NCBI RefSeq assembly: GCF_015206995.1
Contig: NZ_JADEXR010000053.1
Coordinates: 1 to 34,044 of the forward strand
DNA: 34,044 nt
From: an aff. Roholtiella sp. LEGE 12411
Lineage (GTDB): Bacteria > Cyanobacteriota > Cyanobacteriia > Cyanobacteriales > Nostocaceae
Direction: 5' to 3'
Shown here: piece by piece, positions 16,247-23,055 of the stretch
Position numbering within the stretch: the first letter of the stretch is position 1
Layout of the letters: each line of letters opens with the position of its first letter
Made by a program: the position numbers and the translations under genes
The notes under the pieces: generated by a model
Told to the model about the DNA's origin: nothing
The model's database searches: none
Seen by the model: only the letters and a program-made list of their open reading frames with translations

Positions 16247-17542
16247 GTGATTGAGCGTTATACTTTGCCCGAAATGGGTAATCTGTGGAGTGAAGCCTAT
16301 AAGCTAAAAACCTGGCTGCAAGTAGAAATTGCTGCTTGTGAAGCTCAGGCTGAACTAGGTTACATTCCATCTCAGGCGGTTGAAGAAATTAAGGCTAAGG
16401 CAGATTTTGACCCGAAACGGGTACTAGAAATTGAGGCTGAAGTCCGCCACGATGTCATTGCTTTCTTGACAAATGTCAATGAATATGTTGGTGATGCAGG
16501 ACGCTATATTCACCTGGGTTTAACCAGTTCGGATGTGCTAGATACGGCTTTAGGACTACAATTAGTTGCCAGTCTAGATGTATTGTTGCAACGCCTAGAA
16601 GATTTGATTCAGGCAATTCGTCAAAAGGCACAGGAACATCGTTATACGGTGATGACTGGCCGATCGCATGGTATTCATGCTGAACCAATTACCTTTGGTT
16701 TTAAGCTAGCTGGGTGGTTAGCAGAAGTGTTGCGACACCAAGAACGCTTGAGAATTCTGCGCGAAACTATTGCTGTGGGTAAGATTTCCGGTGCGGTGGG
16801 AACATACGCCAATATTGAACCACGTGTAGAAGCGATCGCCTGCCAAAAACTCGGACTCAAACCCGATACGGCCTCAACACAAGTTATTTCCCGCGATCGC
16901 CATGCCGACTATGTGCAACAATTAGCCTTAGTAGCGGCATCCATTGAACGCTTTGCTGTAGAAATTCGCAATCTACAAAAAACAGACGTTCTGGAAGTTG
17001 AAGAATTCTTCGCCAAAGGTCAAAAAGGCTCCAGTGCTATGCCACATAAGCGCAACCCCATCCGTTCCGAACGACTGACGGGAATGGCGCGACTTGTCAG
17101 AAGTCATGCCGGTGCAGCTCTGGAAAACGTCGCACTTTGGCATGAGAGGGACATTTCTCACAGTTCTGTAGAACGGGTAATTTTACCAGACGCTTGCATT
17201 TTGACGCATTTTATGCTGGTAGAAATAACCGAATTGGTGACAAACCTACTGGTCTATCCGCAGAACATGGAACGGAATCTCAACTGTTATGGTGGTGTCG
17301 TCTTCAGCCAGAAAGTACTACTCGCTTTGATAGACAAGGGAAGCAGTCGCGAAGAAGCTTATGCGATCGCTCAAGAAAACGCTCACGCCGCTTGGAACAA
17401 ACCAGAAGGCGATTTCCATGACTTGGTTAGCAAAGACCCGCGTGTCACCCAGAAGTTGTCTCCAGCAGAAATAGAGCTGTGTTTTGACCCCCAGCAACAT
17501 CTACGGCATTTAGAAGAGGTTTACAAAAGACTAGGAATTTAA
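16247..17542 (+). CDS. purB: Adenylosuccinate lyase
   Basis: A 431-residue cytosolic enzyme of the fumarase/aspartase superfamily. It cleaves SAICAR and adenylosuccinate, releasing fumarate, in purine synthesis. Family signatures are all present: TSSDVLDTA near 93-101, the catalytic-histidine block TGRSHGIHAEP (H141/H144), and the flexible signature loop GSSAMPHKRNP (S262/S263). Length is normal for the short bacterial PurB type. The start is GTG at 16247, which gives the conserved MIERYTLPEMG N-terminus; an ATG at 16221 is out of frame. It stands alone, and a palindrome follows 14 nt after the stop. Confidence 0.96.
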   Translation: MIERYTLPEMGNLWSEAYKLKTWLQVEIAACEAQAELGYIPSQAVEEIKAKADFDPKRVLEIEAEVRHDVIAFLTNVNEYVGDAGRYIHLGLTSSDVLDTALGLQLVASLDVLLQRLEDLIQAIRQKAQEHRYTVMTGRSHGIHAEPITFGFKLAGWLAEVLRHQERLRILRETIAVGKISGAVGTYANIEPRVEAIACQKLGLKPDTASTQVISRDRHADYVQQLALVAASIERFAVEIRNLQKTDVLEVEEFFAKGQKGSSAMPHKRNPIRSERLTGMARLVRSHAGAALENVALWHERDISHSSVERVILPDACILTHFMLVEITELVTNLLVYPQNMERNLNCYGGVVFSQKVLLALIDKGSSREEAYAIAQENAHAAWNKPEGDFHDLVSKDPRVTQKLSPAEIELCFDPQQHLRHLEEVYKRLGI

Positions 17543-17555
17543 GATTAATTTGCTT

Positions 17556-17581
17556 GTAGTGAGCGCTTAAGCGCTTACTAC
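17556..17581. terminator. Palindrome downstream of purB
   Basis: GTAGTGAGCGCTT followed directly by AAGCGCTTACTAC, a near-perfect 13+13 bp palindrome with one mismatch, 14 nt after the purB stop. No strong T tract is visible. It may end the purB transcript or be a dispersed palindromic repeat. Confidence 0.45.
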
Positions 17582-17613
17582 TAACTGAGACTTTTAACGT
17601 GACGCGAAAGTCT

Positions 17614-17638
17614 CCACCCTCAACCGAAGGTAGGGTGG
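17614..17638 (+). repeat. Left-end hairpin of the tnpB element
   Basis: Seven-bp stem CCACCCT / AGGGTGG around the loop CAACCGAAGGT. The AAAG at 17607-17610, just 5' of the stem, is in the place of the cleavage-site guide known from IS608-type elements. Confidence 0.55.
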
Positions 17639-17661
17639 GGATGAATAGCGGGTTGCGACGA

Positions 17662-17711
17662 TTACATCTATGACCAATATCAACCGTAGGTTGGTAAGGG
17701 GATAGATGTAA
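17662..17711 (+). repeat. Nested hairpin upstream of tnpB
   Basis: A perfect 10-bp stem (TTACATCTAT / ATAGATGTAA) encloses a smaller perfect hairpin CAACC-GTA-GGTTG (17681-17693). It lies in the tnpB leader, about 70 nt before the ribosome site, and would fold as one 50-nt RNA structure. The inner loop repeats the CAACCG found in both end hairpins of the element. Confidence 0.55.
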
Positions 17712-17781
17712 CAGGAGTAAGCAAATATTTTCTGGATTAGTCTTATCGCTAAGTCTATAATGTGACAGAATTAGCCTAGTC

Positions 17782-17791
17782 AAGGAGGTGA
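17782..17791 (+). promoter_or_regulatory. Strong ribosome binding site of tnpB
   Basis: AAGGAGGTGA is a near-perfect anti-16S match 6 nt before the GTG at 17798. It fixes the GTG as the start: the overlapping ATG at 17791 is in another frame that soon stops. Confidence 0.75.
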
Positions 17792-17797
17792 TGTTGA

Positions 17798-19057
17798 GTG
17801 CTACACAAAGTCGTACAAGTCCGTTTATACCCATCAAAAGAACAGCAAATACTATTAGCTCAAACGTTTGGTTCTGCTCGTTGGTGGTGGAACTATGCGT
17901 TGAATAAATCTATTGAGGTTTATAAAGAAACGGGTAAGGGACTTGGGCGTTCAGCACTCAATGCATTTCTTCCGGCGCTCAAAAAGGCAGAAGATACCAA
18001 GTGGCTAGCTGATTGTTATAGTCAAGTTTTGCAAGCTACAACTCTCAATCTAACCACGGCGTATAAGAACTTTTTTGATAAACGTGCTGGATTTCCTAAA
18101 TTCAAATCTAAGCACGCTAAGCAGTCAATTCAGTATCCTCAAAACGTCAAAATTGTAGATAGTAATATCAAGCTTCCAGGAAATATTGGAGTTGTCAAAG
18201 CTAAAATACATCGACTTATTGAGGGGAAGATAAAGACTGTCACTGTTAGCAAAACTCCCTCTGGAAAGTATTTTGCATCTATCTTGAGCGAGGTTGAGGG
18301 CGATGTTCAGGCTACAGATGAAGGTAAAATTTACGGTATTGATTTAGGGTTGAAGCACTTTGCTGTTGTTACTGACGGCGAGAAAGTGTCTAAATACGAC
18401 AACCCTAGACACATCGCCAAACACGAAAAAAACCTTCATAGGAAACAGAAAAAGTTAGCGCGTAAACAACTCGGGAGTAATTCCAGAAATAAATATAGAA
18501 AAGTTGTTGCCAAGGTGTACGAGCAAGTTAGCAACTCACGGCAAGATTTTCTACATAAACTTAGTTACAAGTTGGTCAGCGATAGTCAAGCTGTCATAGT
18601 AGAAAACCTTCATGTCAAAGGCATGGTGACGCTCGAAGACTCGCTAACGCTACGCTATCGTAATCACAATTTGGCGAAAGCAATATCTGATTGTGGATGG
18701 GGAACCTTTACCAACTTTTTAGCCTATAAGCTAGAACGCAAAGGTGCAAAGTTAGTTGAGATTGATAGATGGTTCCCTAGTTCCAAACTCTGTTCTAATT
18801 GTTTTTATCAAATCAGTGAGTTGCCGTTGGATGTCCGTGAGTGGACTTGTCCTCATTGTGGCACTCATCATGATCGGGATGGAAACGCAGCAATAAATAT
18901 TAGAGCACAGGGCATCAGAATGATAAAGGCGGAAGGTTCATCCGTCTCTGCTGTAGGAGGGGAGGTAAGTCCTATTCTTGGGCGAAAGTCTAAGTTTAGG
19001 CACTCCCCCATGATTACAGAAGCTCCAACTTCAACCGTACTCGGTAAGTTGGGGTAG
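17798..19057 (+). CDS. tnpB: TnpB RNA-guided nuclease (IS605 OrfB family)
   Basis: A 419-residue protein. All elements of an active TnpB are visible: the N-terminal wedge/OrfB helix-turn-helix region (VRLYPSKEQQILLAQTFGSARWWWN), the RuvC triad D182 (YGIDLGLKHFAV), E269 (VIVENLHVKGM) and D361 (HDRDGNAAINI), and a zinc ribbon C332-x2-C335 ... C351-x2-C354. TnpB proteins are guide-RNA-directed DNA nucleases ancestral to Cas12 and help retain their element. Residues 278-287 (TLEDSLTLRY) interrupt a normally continuous KGMV-NHNLAK segment and are encoded by a 30-bp GC-rich stretch (18629-18658) that looks like an inserted dispersed repeat. The frame is otherwise intact. No tnpA partner is nearby. 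Confidence 0.92.
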   Translation: MLHKVVQVRLYPSKEQQILLAQTFGSARWWWNYALNKSIEVYKETGKGLGRSALNAFLPALKKAEDTKWLADCYSQVLQATTLNLTTAYKNFFDKRAGFPKFKSKHAKQSIQYPQNVKIVDSNIKLPGNIGVVKAKIHRLIEGKIKTVTVSKTPSGKYFASILSEVEGDVQATDEGKIYGIDLGLKHFAVVTDGEKVSKYDNPRHIAKHEKNLHRKQKKLARKQLGSNSRNKYRKVVAKVYEQVSNSRQDFLHKLSYKLVSDSQAVIVENLHVKGMVTLEDSLTLRYRNHNLAKAISDCGWGTFTNFLAYKLERKGAKLVEIDRWFPSSKLCSNCFYQISELPLDVREWTCPHCGTHHDRDGNAAINIRAQGIRMIKAEGSSVSAVGGEVSPILGRKSKFRHSPMITEAPTSTVLGKLG

Positions 19058-19062
19058 TTCAC
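18900..19062 (+). ncRNA. Predicted TnpB guide RNA (omega/re-RNA) scaffold
   Basis: In this family the guide RNA comes from the element's 3' end, overlaps the end of tnpB, and carries its guide from the DNA beyond the right end. Here the final 150 bases contain GC-rich complementary blocks (GGAGGGGAGG near 18957, ACTCCCCC near 19002) and the terminal hairpin 19025-19052. Position and folding potential are the only evidence; the 5' end is a guess. The guide would begin near 19063. Confidence 0.45.
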
Positions 19063-19063
19063 G

Positions 19064-19096
19064 CCTATTCCCTATTCCCTATTCCCTGTTCCCTGC
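19064..19096. repeat. Heptamer array (CCTATTC)
   Basis: Three CCTATTC units, one CCTGTTC and a partial unit fill the 40 nt between the tnpB element and the glycosyltransferase ATG. They replace any recognisable ribosome binding site for that gene. Confidence 0.8.
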
Positions 19097-19097
19097 T

Positions 19098-20378
19098 ATG
19101 GTGAGTCGAATAGTTTTAACAACGATTGGTAGCCTTGGTGATCTTCATCCCAAAATTGCGATCGCACTTGAGTTACAAAAACGCGGTCATAATATTGTGT
19201 TTGCAACGCATAAAGAATATCAATCTAAAATTGAAGCTTTGGGATTCGAGTTTCATCGGATGCGCCCTGACAACATCACTCTTGACGATCCTCAAGCGAT
19301 GGCGCAAGCGATGGATTTGCAAACAGGCTCCGAATATATCATCCGAAAATGGATTTGTCCAAGTTTGCGTGAGATGTATTCGGACTTGATGCACAGTGCA
19401 AAAGATGCAGATTTTATCTTTGCTGGTGAAGGAGTTGTGGCGGCTCGATTAGTAGCAGAAAAATTAGGGATGCGATGGGCATCAAGTGCTATGGCACCAA
19501 TTTCATTTTTCTCCGCTTATGATCCGCCAGTATTACCTGTATTTCCATTTTTAGCTAAACTTCGTCGGCTTGGCTGGTTCGTTAATCGGGGAGTCATTAA
19601 CTTTGCCAAGCTTGTCAGCAGTTCTTGGGCTGAACCTGTTCATCAACTTCGCCGTGAACTTGGATTACCGACCCTCAGAGGCAATCCCTTTATTGACGAC
19701 AAGTTTTCACCCTACCTTGTCCTTGCCCTGTTTTCTCCTGTCTTAGCAAAGCCACAATCTGATTGGGCTGCAAACACTGTGATTACAGGATTCACCTTCT
19801 ATGATGGCAATCAGGGCAACACAGAACTCACTTCAGAAGTGAAGCAATTTTTGGATTCAGGTGCGCCACCGATTGTTTTTACCCTCGGCTCAGCCGCAGT
19901 CATGGCTCCTGGCAACTTCTATCAAGAAAGCATCCGAGCCGCAAAGCTTTTAAATAGGCGCGCTGTTCTATTGATTGGTAAAAATACACCGCCAGAGAAT
20001 CTTTCAGAAGACATTCTTGCTGTTAGCTATGCTCCATACTCTCAAATTTTTCCTCACGCTTGTGCGATCGTGCATCAAGGAGGTATTGGGACGACGGTTC
20101 AAGCGCTACAAGCTAGTCGTCCAACCCTAATAATGCCCTATAGTCACGACCAACCAGACAATGCAGCACGAGTCGAACGCTTGGGAACTTCGCGCACGAT
20201 TGGGCGTAAACAATATTTAGCATCACGAGTTGTAAAAGAGTTGCGTGAGTTGTTAGATAATCCCACCTATGCAGCAAAAGCAACAGAAATCGGACGCATG
20301 ATCCAGCTAGAGAATGGTGTTTGTATAGCGTGTGATGAGATTGAAAAACAGGTTAGAGAAGCTGCAATCCTGCCGTGA
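19098..20378 (+). CDS. GT1-type glycosyltransferase
   Basis: A 426-residue cytosolic or membrane-peripheral enzyme with two Rossmann-like lobes. The N-terminal lobe begins IVLTTIGSLGDLHPKIAIALELQKRGH, the acceptor-side G-loop typical of the sterol/macrolide glycosyltransferase branch. The C-terminal lobe has the nucleotide-sugar motif (VHQGGIGTTVQALQASRPTLIMP, then HDQPDNAARVERLG). Such enzymes transfer a sugar from UDP- or TDP-sugar to a lipid or secondary metabolite; the acceptor cannot be read from sequence. The ATG lies immediately after a heptamer array and has no visible ribosome site. It follows the tnpB element by 40 nt, so read-through could contribute to its expression. Confidence 0.9.
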   Translation: MVSRIVLTTIGSLGDLHPKIAIALELQKRGHNIVFATHKEYQSKIEALGFEFHRMRPDNITLDDPQAMAQAMDLQTGSEYIIRKWICPSLREMYSDLMHSAKDADFIFAGEGVVAARLVAEKLGMRWASSAMAPISFFSAYDPPVLPVFPFLAKLRRLGWFVNRGVINFAKLVSSSWAEPVHQLRRELGLPTLRGNPFIDDKFSPYLVLALFSPVLAKPQSDWAANTVITGFTFYDGNQGNTELTSEVKQFLDSGAPPIVFTLGSAAVMAPGNFYQESIRAAKLLNRRAVLLIGKNTPPENLSEDILAVSYAPYSQIFPHACAIVHQGGIGTTVQALQASRPTLIMPYSHDQPDNAARVERLGTSRTIGRKQYLASRVVKELRELLDNPTYAAKATEIGRMIQLENGVCIACDEIEKQVREAAILP

Positions 20379-21086
20379 GTGAAAATAGCCTTACACTTTA
20401 GTGCAGAAATTCTTTCATATATGGTGGGAGCAAGGAGTTATGTGTAAGACATAATTCCCTCTCACAAGGTCAAAATCAGCAAACGTACAGTAGTATCGGC
20501 TCATGTAGTAGTTATTCAAAATACTACCGAGTATAGGTGCTTGGTTTGGTTGAAAATGAAGGTTGGATGTCTGGATCGTTGCGTTGTTTTGCAACTTGCG
20601 ATCGCCCGGTGATCGATTACGATTATTTTTGCGAAATTGACAAGTATTTATTTTCAATAAAGCATGAGTTTAATTACTACTCCTAAAGGATAAAACTTGC
20701 AGCTATTTGTAATAATCCAATTCTCTGTGAAGCTGCACATTATTTTGACCCCTCCCAAGCCTACAGCTATTCTATCCAGAGAATGGGCGATATCTACGGT
20801 AGACTACCAAGATTGCATTCCCTAAAATTCCAATGAAGCGATCGCCTTTCAAAAAACCTCAAAAACAAAGCGTAGACGCATAGCGGCTTGTCGTTAGACA
20901 TCGCCTGTTGTCCAAGAGTGAGCGATCGCACCTCATAAGCCACAGCTAAAGCAATATTTTGCAATGGAAAATGCTAAAGTCTTTTATTTATAAGGGTTTT
21001 TGTGAAATTCATATTCAGCACAACAAGAATTGAATAATCAAAAGTACGATACCATAGATGCAACAATTCAGATATGTCAATCTAAT
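20379..21086. other. Gene-free stretch before the DUF262-HEPN remnant
   Basis: About 700 bp without a convincing gene. It holds a 10-bp hairpin (GGAGTTATGT / ACATAATTCC, 20434-20458) that may end the glycosyltransferase transcript. It also holds three HIP1 octamers and, near 20870-20910, a GCGTAGACGCATAGCGGCTTG-type dispersed repeat. From about 20990 the base composition turns strongly AT-rich, marking the edge of the accessory island. Confidence 0.5.
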
Positions 21087-21278
21087 ATGAGTAACAATTT
21101 ATTAAGCAAAAATATTACAGAACAAATGCAGGAATAAGCAGAGATACAAATCCGTGACAAGAAAAAAGTTGTTGACTATAACACGATTGAGTACCCTATT
21201 GAAGTTATAGTTCAAAAATACCTAAAAGGTCTTGATGATGATTCTAATGAATTATTTATTCCAGATTACCAAAGAGCG
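21087..21278 (+). pseudogene. Broken 5' part of a DUF262 (GmrS-like) gene
   Basis: An ATG at 21087 opens a frame reading MSNNLLSKNITEQMQE, then a TAA at 21135-21137, and continues in the same frame as AEIQIRDKKKVVDYNTIEYP ... LFIPDYQRAMIWDEKRQSKFIES. The I-P-x-Y-Q-R-x-x-x-W signature is the nucleotide-binding start of DUF262, the domain of GmrSD-type modification-dependent restriction enzymes and relatives. The internal stop is a nonsense mutation: both sides are coding-like in one frame. The DUF262 homology ends abruptly at the FIES codons, after which the sequence becomes a HEPN protein. It is a remnant and cannot encode a full DUF262 domain. Confidence 0.72.
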
Positions 21279-21794
21279 ATGATTTGGGATGAAAAAAGGC
21301 AATCTAAATTTATTGAATCTACTATGAGAAACGCTATCCAAACTATTTTTGACGATATCGGTAATAAAGATGTTTCCTTTGATCAACTTAGACTAGAGAT
21401 TAAAAAAATTATTTTGCAAAATATCAAAAAACGCGATGTTGATAAACTATTACAAGAAATAACGATCATTTCTATAGATATTATGAAATATGGCTTTAGC
21501 CGAGATGATTTGTTTTCTGGTAATGTAGATGCTAGAGAAATAAAGACAATAGCTAAAATATATGGATTTTCAGCTATTACTGATCCTGATACTAGAGATG
21601 GAATTGATTTACTATCAATCAAAAAAAATAGAAATGATTTAGCTCATGGCTTTTTGTCTTTTAAGGAAGTTGGTCAAAATACATCTGCGGAAAATCTGGT
21701 TGAAATAAGTGAAAGAGTTATAAAATATCTAAGACAAATTTTAGAAAACATTGATGAATATTTAGTTAATCAGCAATATTTAGATCCTAAATAG
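21279..21794 (+). CDS. MAE_28990-like HEPN protein fused to a DUF262 stub
   Basis: The longest ATG frame after the nonsense codon gives 171 residues. Residues 1-14 (MIWDEKRQSKFIES) are the end of the DUF262 stub. Residues 15-165 match, from memory, the MAE_28990/MAE_18760-like HEPN family: STMRNAIQTIFDDI, LFSGNVDAREIKTIAKIYGFS, and the HEPN catalytic motif R118-x4-H123 (NRNDLAHG), then a LRQILENIDEYL end. HEPN domains with R-x4-6-H are often ribonucleases of toxin or defence systems, and this family commonly sits beside DUF262 genes. The catalytic motif and C-terminus are intact, but the natural N-terminus of the HEPN protein is missing. Whether the product folds is unknown. The gene is AT-rich with no HIP1 site, unlike its neighbours. 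Confidence 0.7.
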   Translation: MIWDEKRQSKFIESTMRNAIQTIFDDIGNKDVSFDQLRLEIKKIILQNIKKRDVDKLLQEITIISIDIMKYGFSRDDLFSGNVDAREIKTIAKIYGFSAITDPDTRDGIDLLSIKKNRNDLAHGFLSFKEVGQNTSAENLVEISERVIKYLRQILENIDEYLVNQQYLDPK

Positions 21795-21881
21795 TATAGA
21801 GATGTAATAATCTTAAGTTATAATCAATCTTCAAGGTGCTAGTGAGTCTAGATTTTTCATAACTCTTGTTTTACTTTTCAG

Positions 21882-22457
21882 TTACCAAATCGCTTCAATA
21901 TTTAAAATAAATCCCTGTAAAATATCTTCTCCTGACAAAGTAACAGGCGATTCCAACACCTCAACCTCTTGTCCTTGCCGATAAATCTCCACTTGCCGCA
22001 ATTTACGATTAATTAACCAACCCAAACGCACACCATTATCTATGTATTCCCTCATCTTTTCTTGAGCTACTTTCAAACTATCACTTGGCGAAAGTAACTC
22101 AATTACAAAATCAGGACAAAGTGGTATAAATTTTGTTTGTTGTTCTTGAGTAAGTGCATTCCAGCGTTCCAGTCTCAGCCAAGAAGCATCAGGTGAACGG
22201 TCTGCACCATTGGGAAGTTTAAAACCTGTAGAGGAATCAAAGGCGATACCCAGTTTATTTTGCTCATTCCAAATCCAAAGTTGAGCTGTTAGCCCAGCGT
22301 TACGATTTCCGGTTTCTCCCCCGGTTGGTGGCATGATAATTAGTTCTCCGGTTGCAGTGCGTTCAAATCTCAAATCGCGGTTTGCTTGACAAAGCTGGAA
22401 AAACTGCTCATCTGTCAATTCCAGCACAGGTTTAAGGTTTACTGTTAGGGCGTTCAT
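21882..22457 (-). CDS. Uma2-family (DUF820) putative PD-(D/E)XK endonuclease
   Basis: A 191-residue protein from the ATG at 22457; a TTG five codons upstream (22472) is also possible. It shows the Uma2 pattern: an N-terminal LTDEQFFQLCQANRDLRFERT, a GGETGNRNAGL turn, the acidic SPDASW, and CPDFVIELLSPSDSL followed by a lysine-rich helix and GVRLGWLI. These correspond to the D...E-x-K active site of the restriction-endonuclease-like fold. Members are extremely numerous in cyanobacteria, often as mobile single genes; their role is unknown and no methylase accompanies them. Here it sits between the HEPN remnant and an antitoxin stub. Confidence 0.9.
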   Translation of the reverse strand: MNALTVNLKPVLELTDEQFFQLCQANRDLRFERTATGELIIMPPTGGETGNRNAGLTAQLWIWNEQNKLGIAFDSSTGFKLPNGADRSPDASWLRLERWNALTQEQQTKFIPLCPDFVIELLSPSDSLKVAQEKMREYIDNGVRLGWLINRKLRQVEIYRQGQEVEVLESPVTLSGEDILQGFILNIEAIW

Positions 22458-22496
22458 AAGCAGGATAGGCAACGAAGCCTAGAGGCTACACTTATT

Positions 22497-22589
22497 TTAT
22501 GATGGTATTATAGAAAGCGATGCAATTACTTCGCCAGGATGTATTGGTATTACTAATCTATCATCAGTAATATTTTGCCAATTATCCAT
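22497..22589 (-). pseudogene. Stub of a HigA-like antitoxin
   Basis: A 30-residue frame begins MDNWQNITDDRLVIPIHPGE and ends VIASLSIIPS. The I-H-P-G-E motif followed by a small helix is the usual beginning of HigA-type (XRE) addiction-module antitoxins, placed just before their helix-turn-helix. Everything after the first 25 residues is missing, and no toxin is adjacent. It is probably a relic, though the similarity is short and could be chance. Confidence 0.4.
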
Positions 22590-22719
22590 AATTAATACTT
22601 CTTAACTTAATAAGTTAGTCAACCTTATTTAGCATTGTCTAGCCAATTAAGATCATATTAACACAGGAGTTGGGGGTTAACATTCATTAAGTAGTACTTG
22701 GAGATTTTCAAAACATCTC

Positions 22720-23055
22720 CTAACTCACTGCATATTCTGTAAACTGTCTCATAAAAGGAGACTGAAAACCTAACACAATGTCTTCCTTGGGAACTCCCGC
22801 AGCTACCAAATTAGCTGCAATGTCATCTTCTGTACCATTCCACTGAAGCCAAATTTTCCCACCTTTAATATCAATATGAATAATACAACTATGTACCCAG
22901 TCTTGACCTTCCCACCCTACATGAACTATTTGATAATGGTCACGTTCTGTATCAAAAATTGTTTCAACTTCTATATTTCCGTTAGCTGGTTTTTGCTCAC
23001 TATAATCATGTAATATCTGTTGTACAAGCTGGCGATATCGAGTTAATTTATCCAT
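22720..23055 (-). CDS. xisI: XisI-family protein
   Basis: A 111-residue protein of the XisI family (fdxN element excision controlling factor). Typical features are MDKLxRYRxLVQQILxDY at the start, a VGWEGQxWVHxCIIHIDIKxGKIWLQWNGTE core, and the GVPKEDIVLGFxSPxMRQFTEYAV end. In Anabaena, XisH and XisI are needed with the recombinase XisF to excise the fdxN element. Most cyanobacterial xisHI pairs, like this one, lie far from any xisF, so their present role is unclear. It overlaps the upstream xisH by 13 nt, a sign of translational coupling. Confidence 0.92.
   Translation of the reverse strand: MDKLTRYRQLVQQILHDYSEQKPANGNIEVETIFDTERDHYQIVHVGWEGQDWVHSCIIHIDIKGGKIWLQWNGTEDDIAANLVAAGVPKEDIVLGFQSPFMRQFTEYAVS

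Larger units (their letters stand above)
17599..19062 (+). mobile_element. IS200/IS605-type element carrying only tnpB
   Basis: Inferred bounds run from just after TTTTAAC to TTCAC. The left end has a subterminal hairpin (CCACCCT ... AGGGTGG, 17614-17638) preceded by GCGAAAGTCT; the right end has a hairpin (CCAACTT ... AAGTTGG, 19025-19052) lying inside the tnpB 3' end. The ten bases GCGAAAGTCT recur at 18982-18991. Single-strand hairpin ends and absence of inverted terminal repeats are the rule for this family. There is no tnpA (Y1 transposase), so movement would need one supplied in trans. Exact ends are uncertain by several bases. Confidence 0.65.

Noticed and set aside
17445-17837. A 130-codon minus-strand frame across the purB end and the tnpB left end
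   Set aside because: It crosses a mobile element boundary and overlaps conserved PurB coding sequence; no domain recognised.
20415-20657. An 80-codon minus-strand frame
   Set aside because: No recognisable domain, no ribosome site, and poor coding character; left as intergenic.
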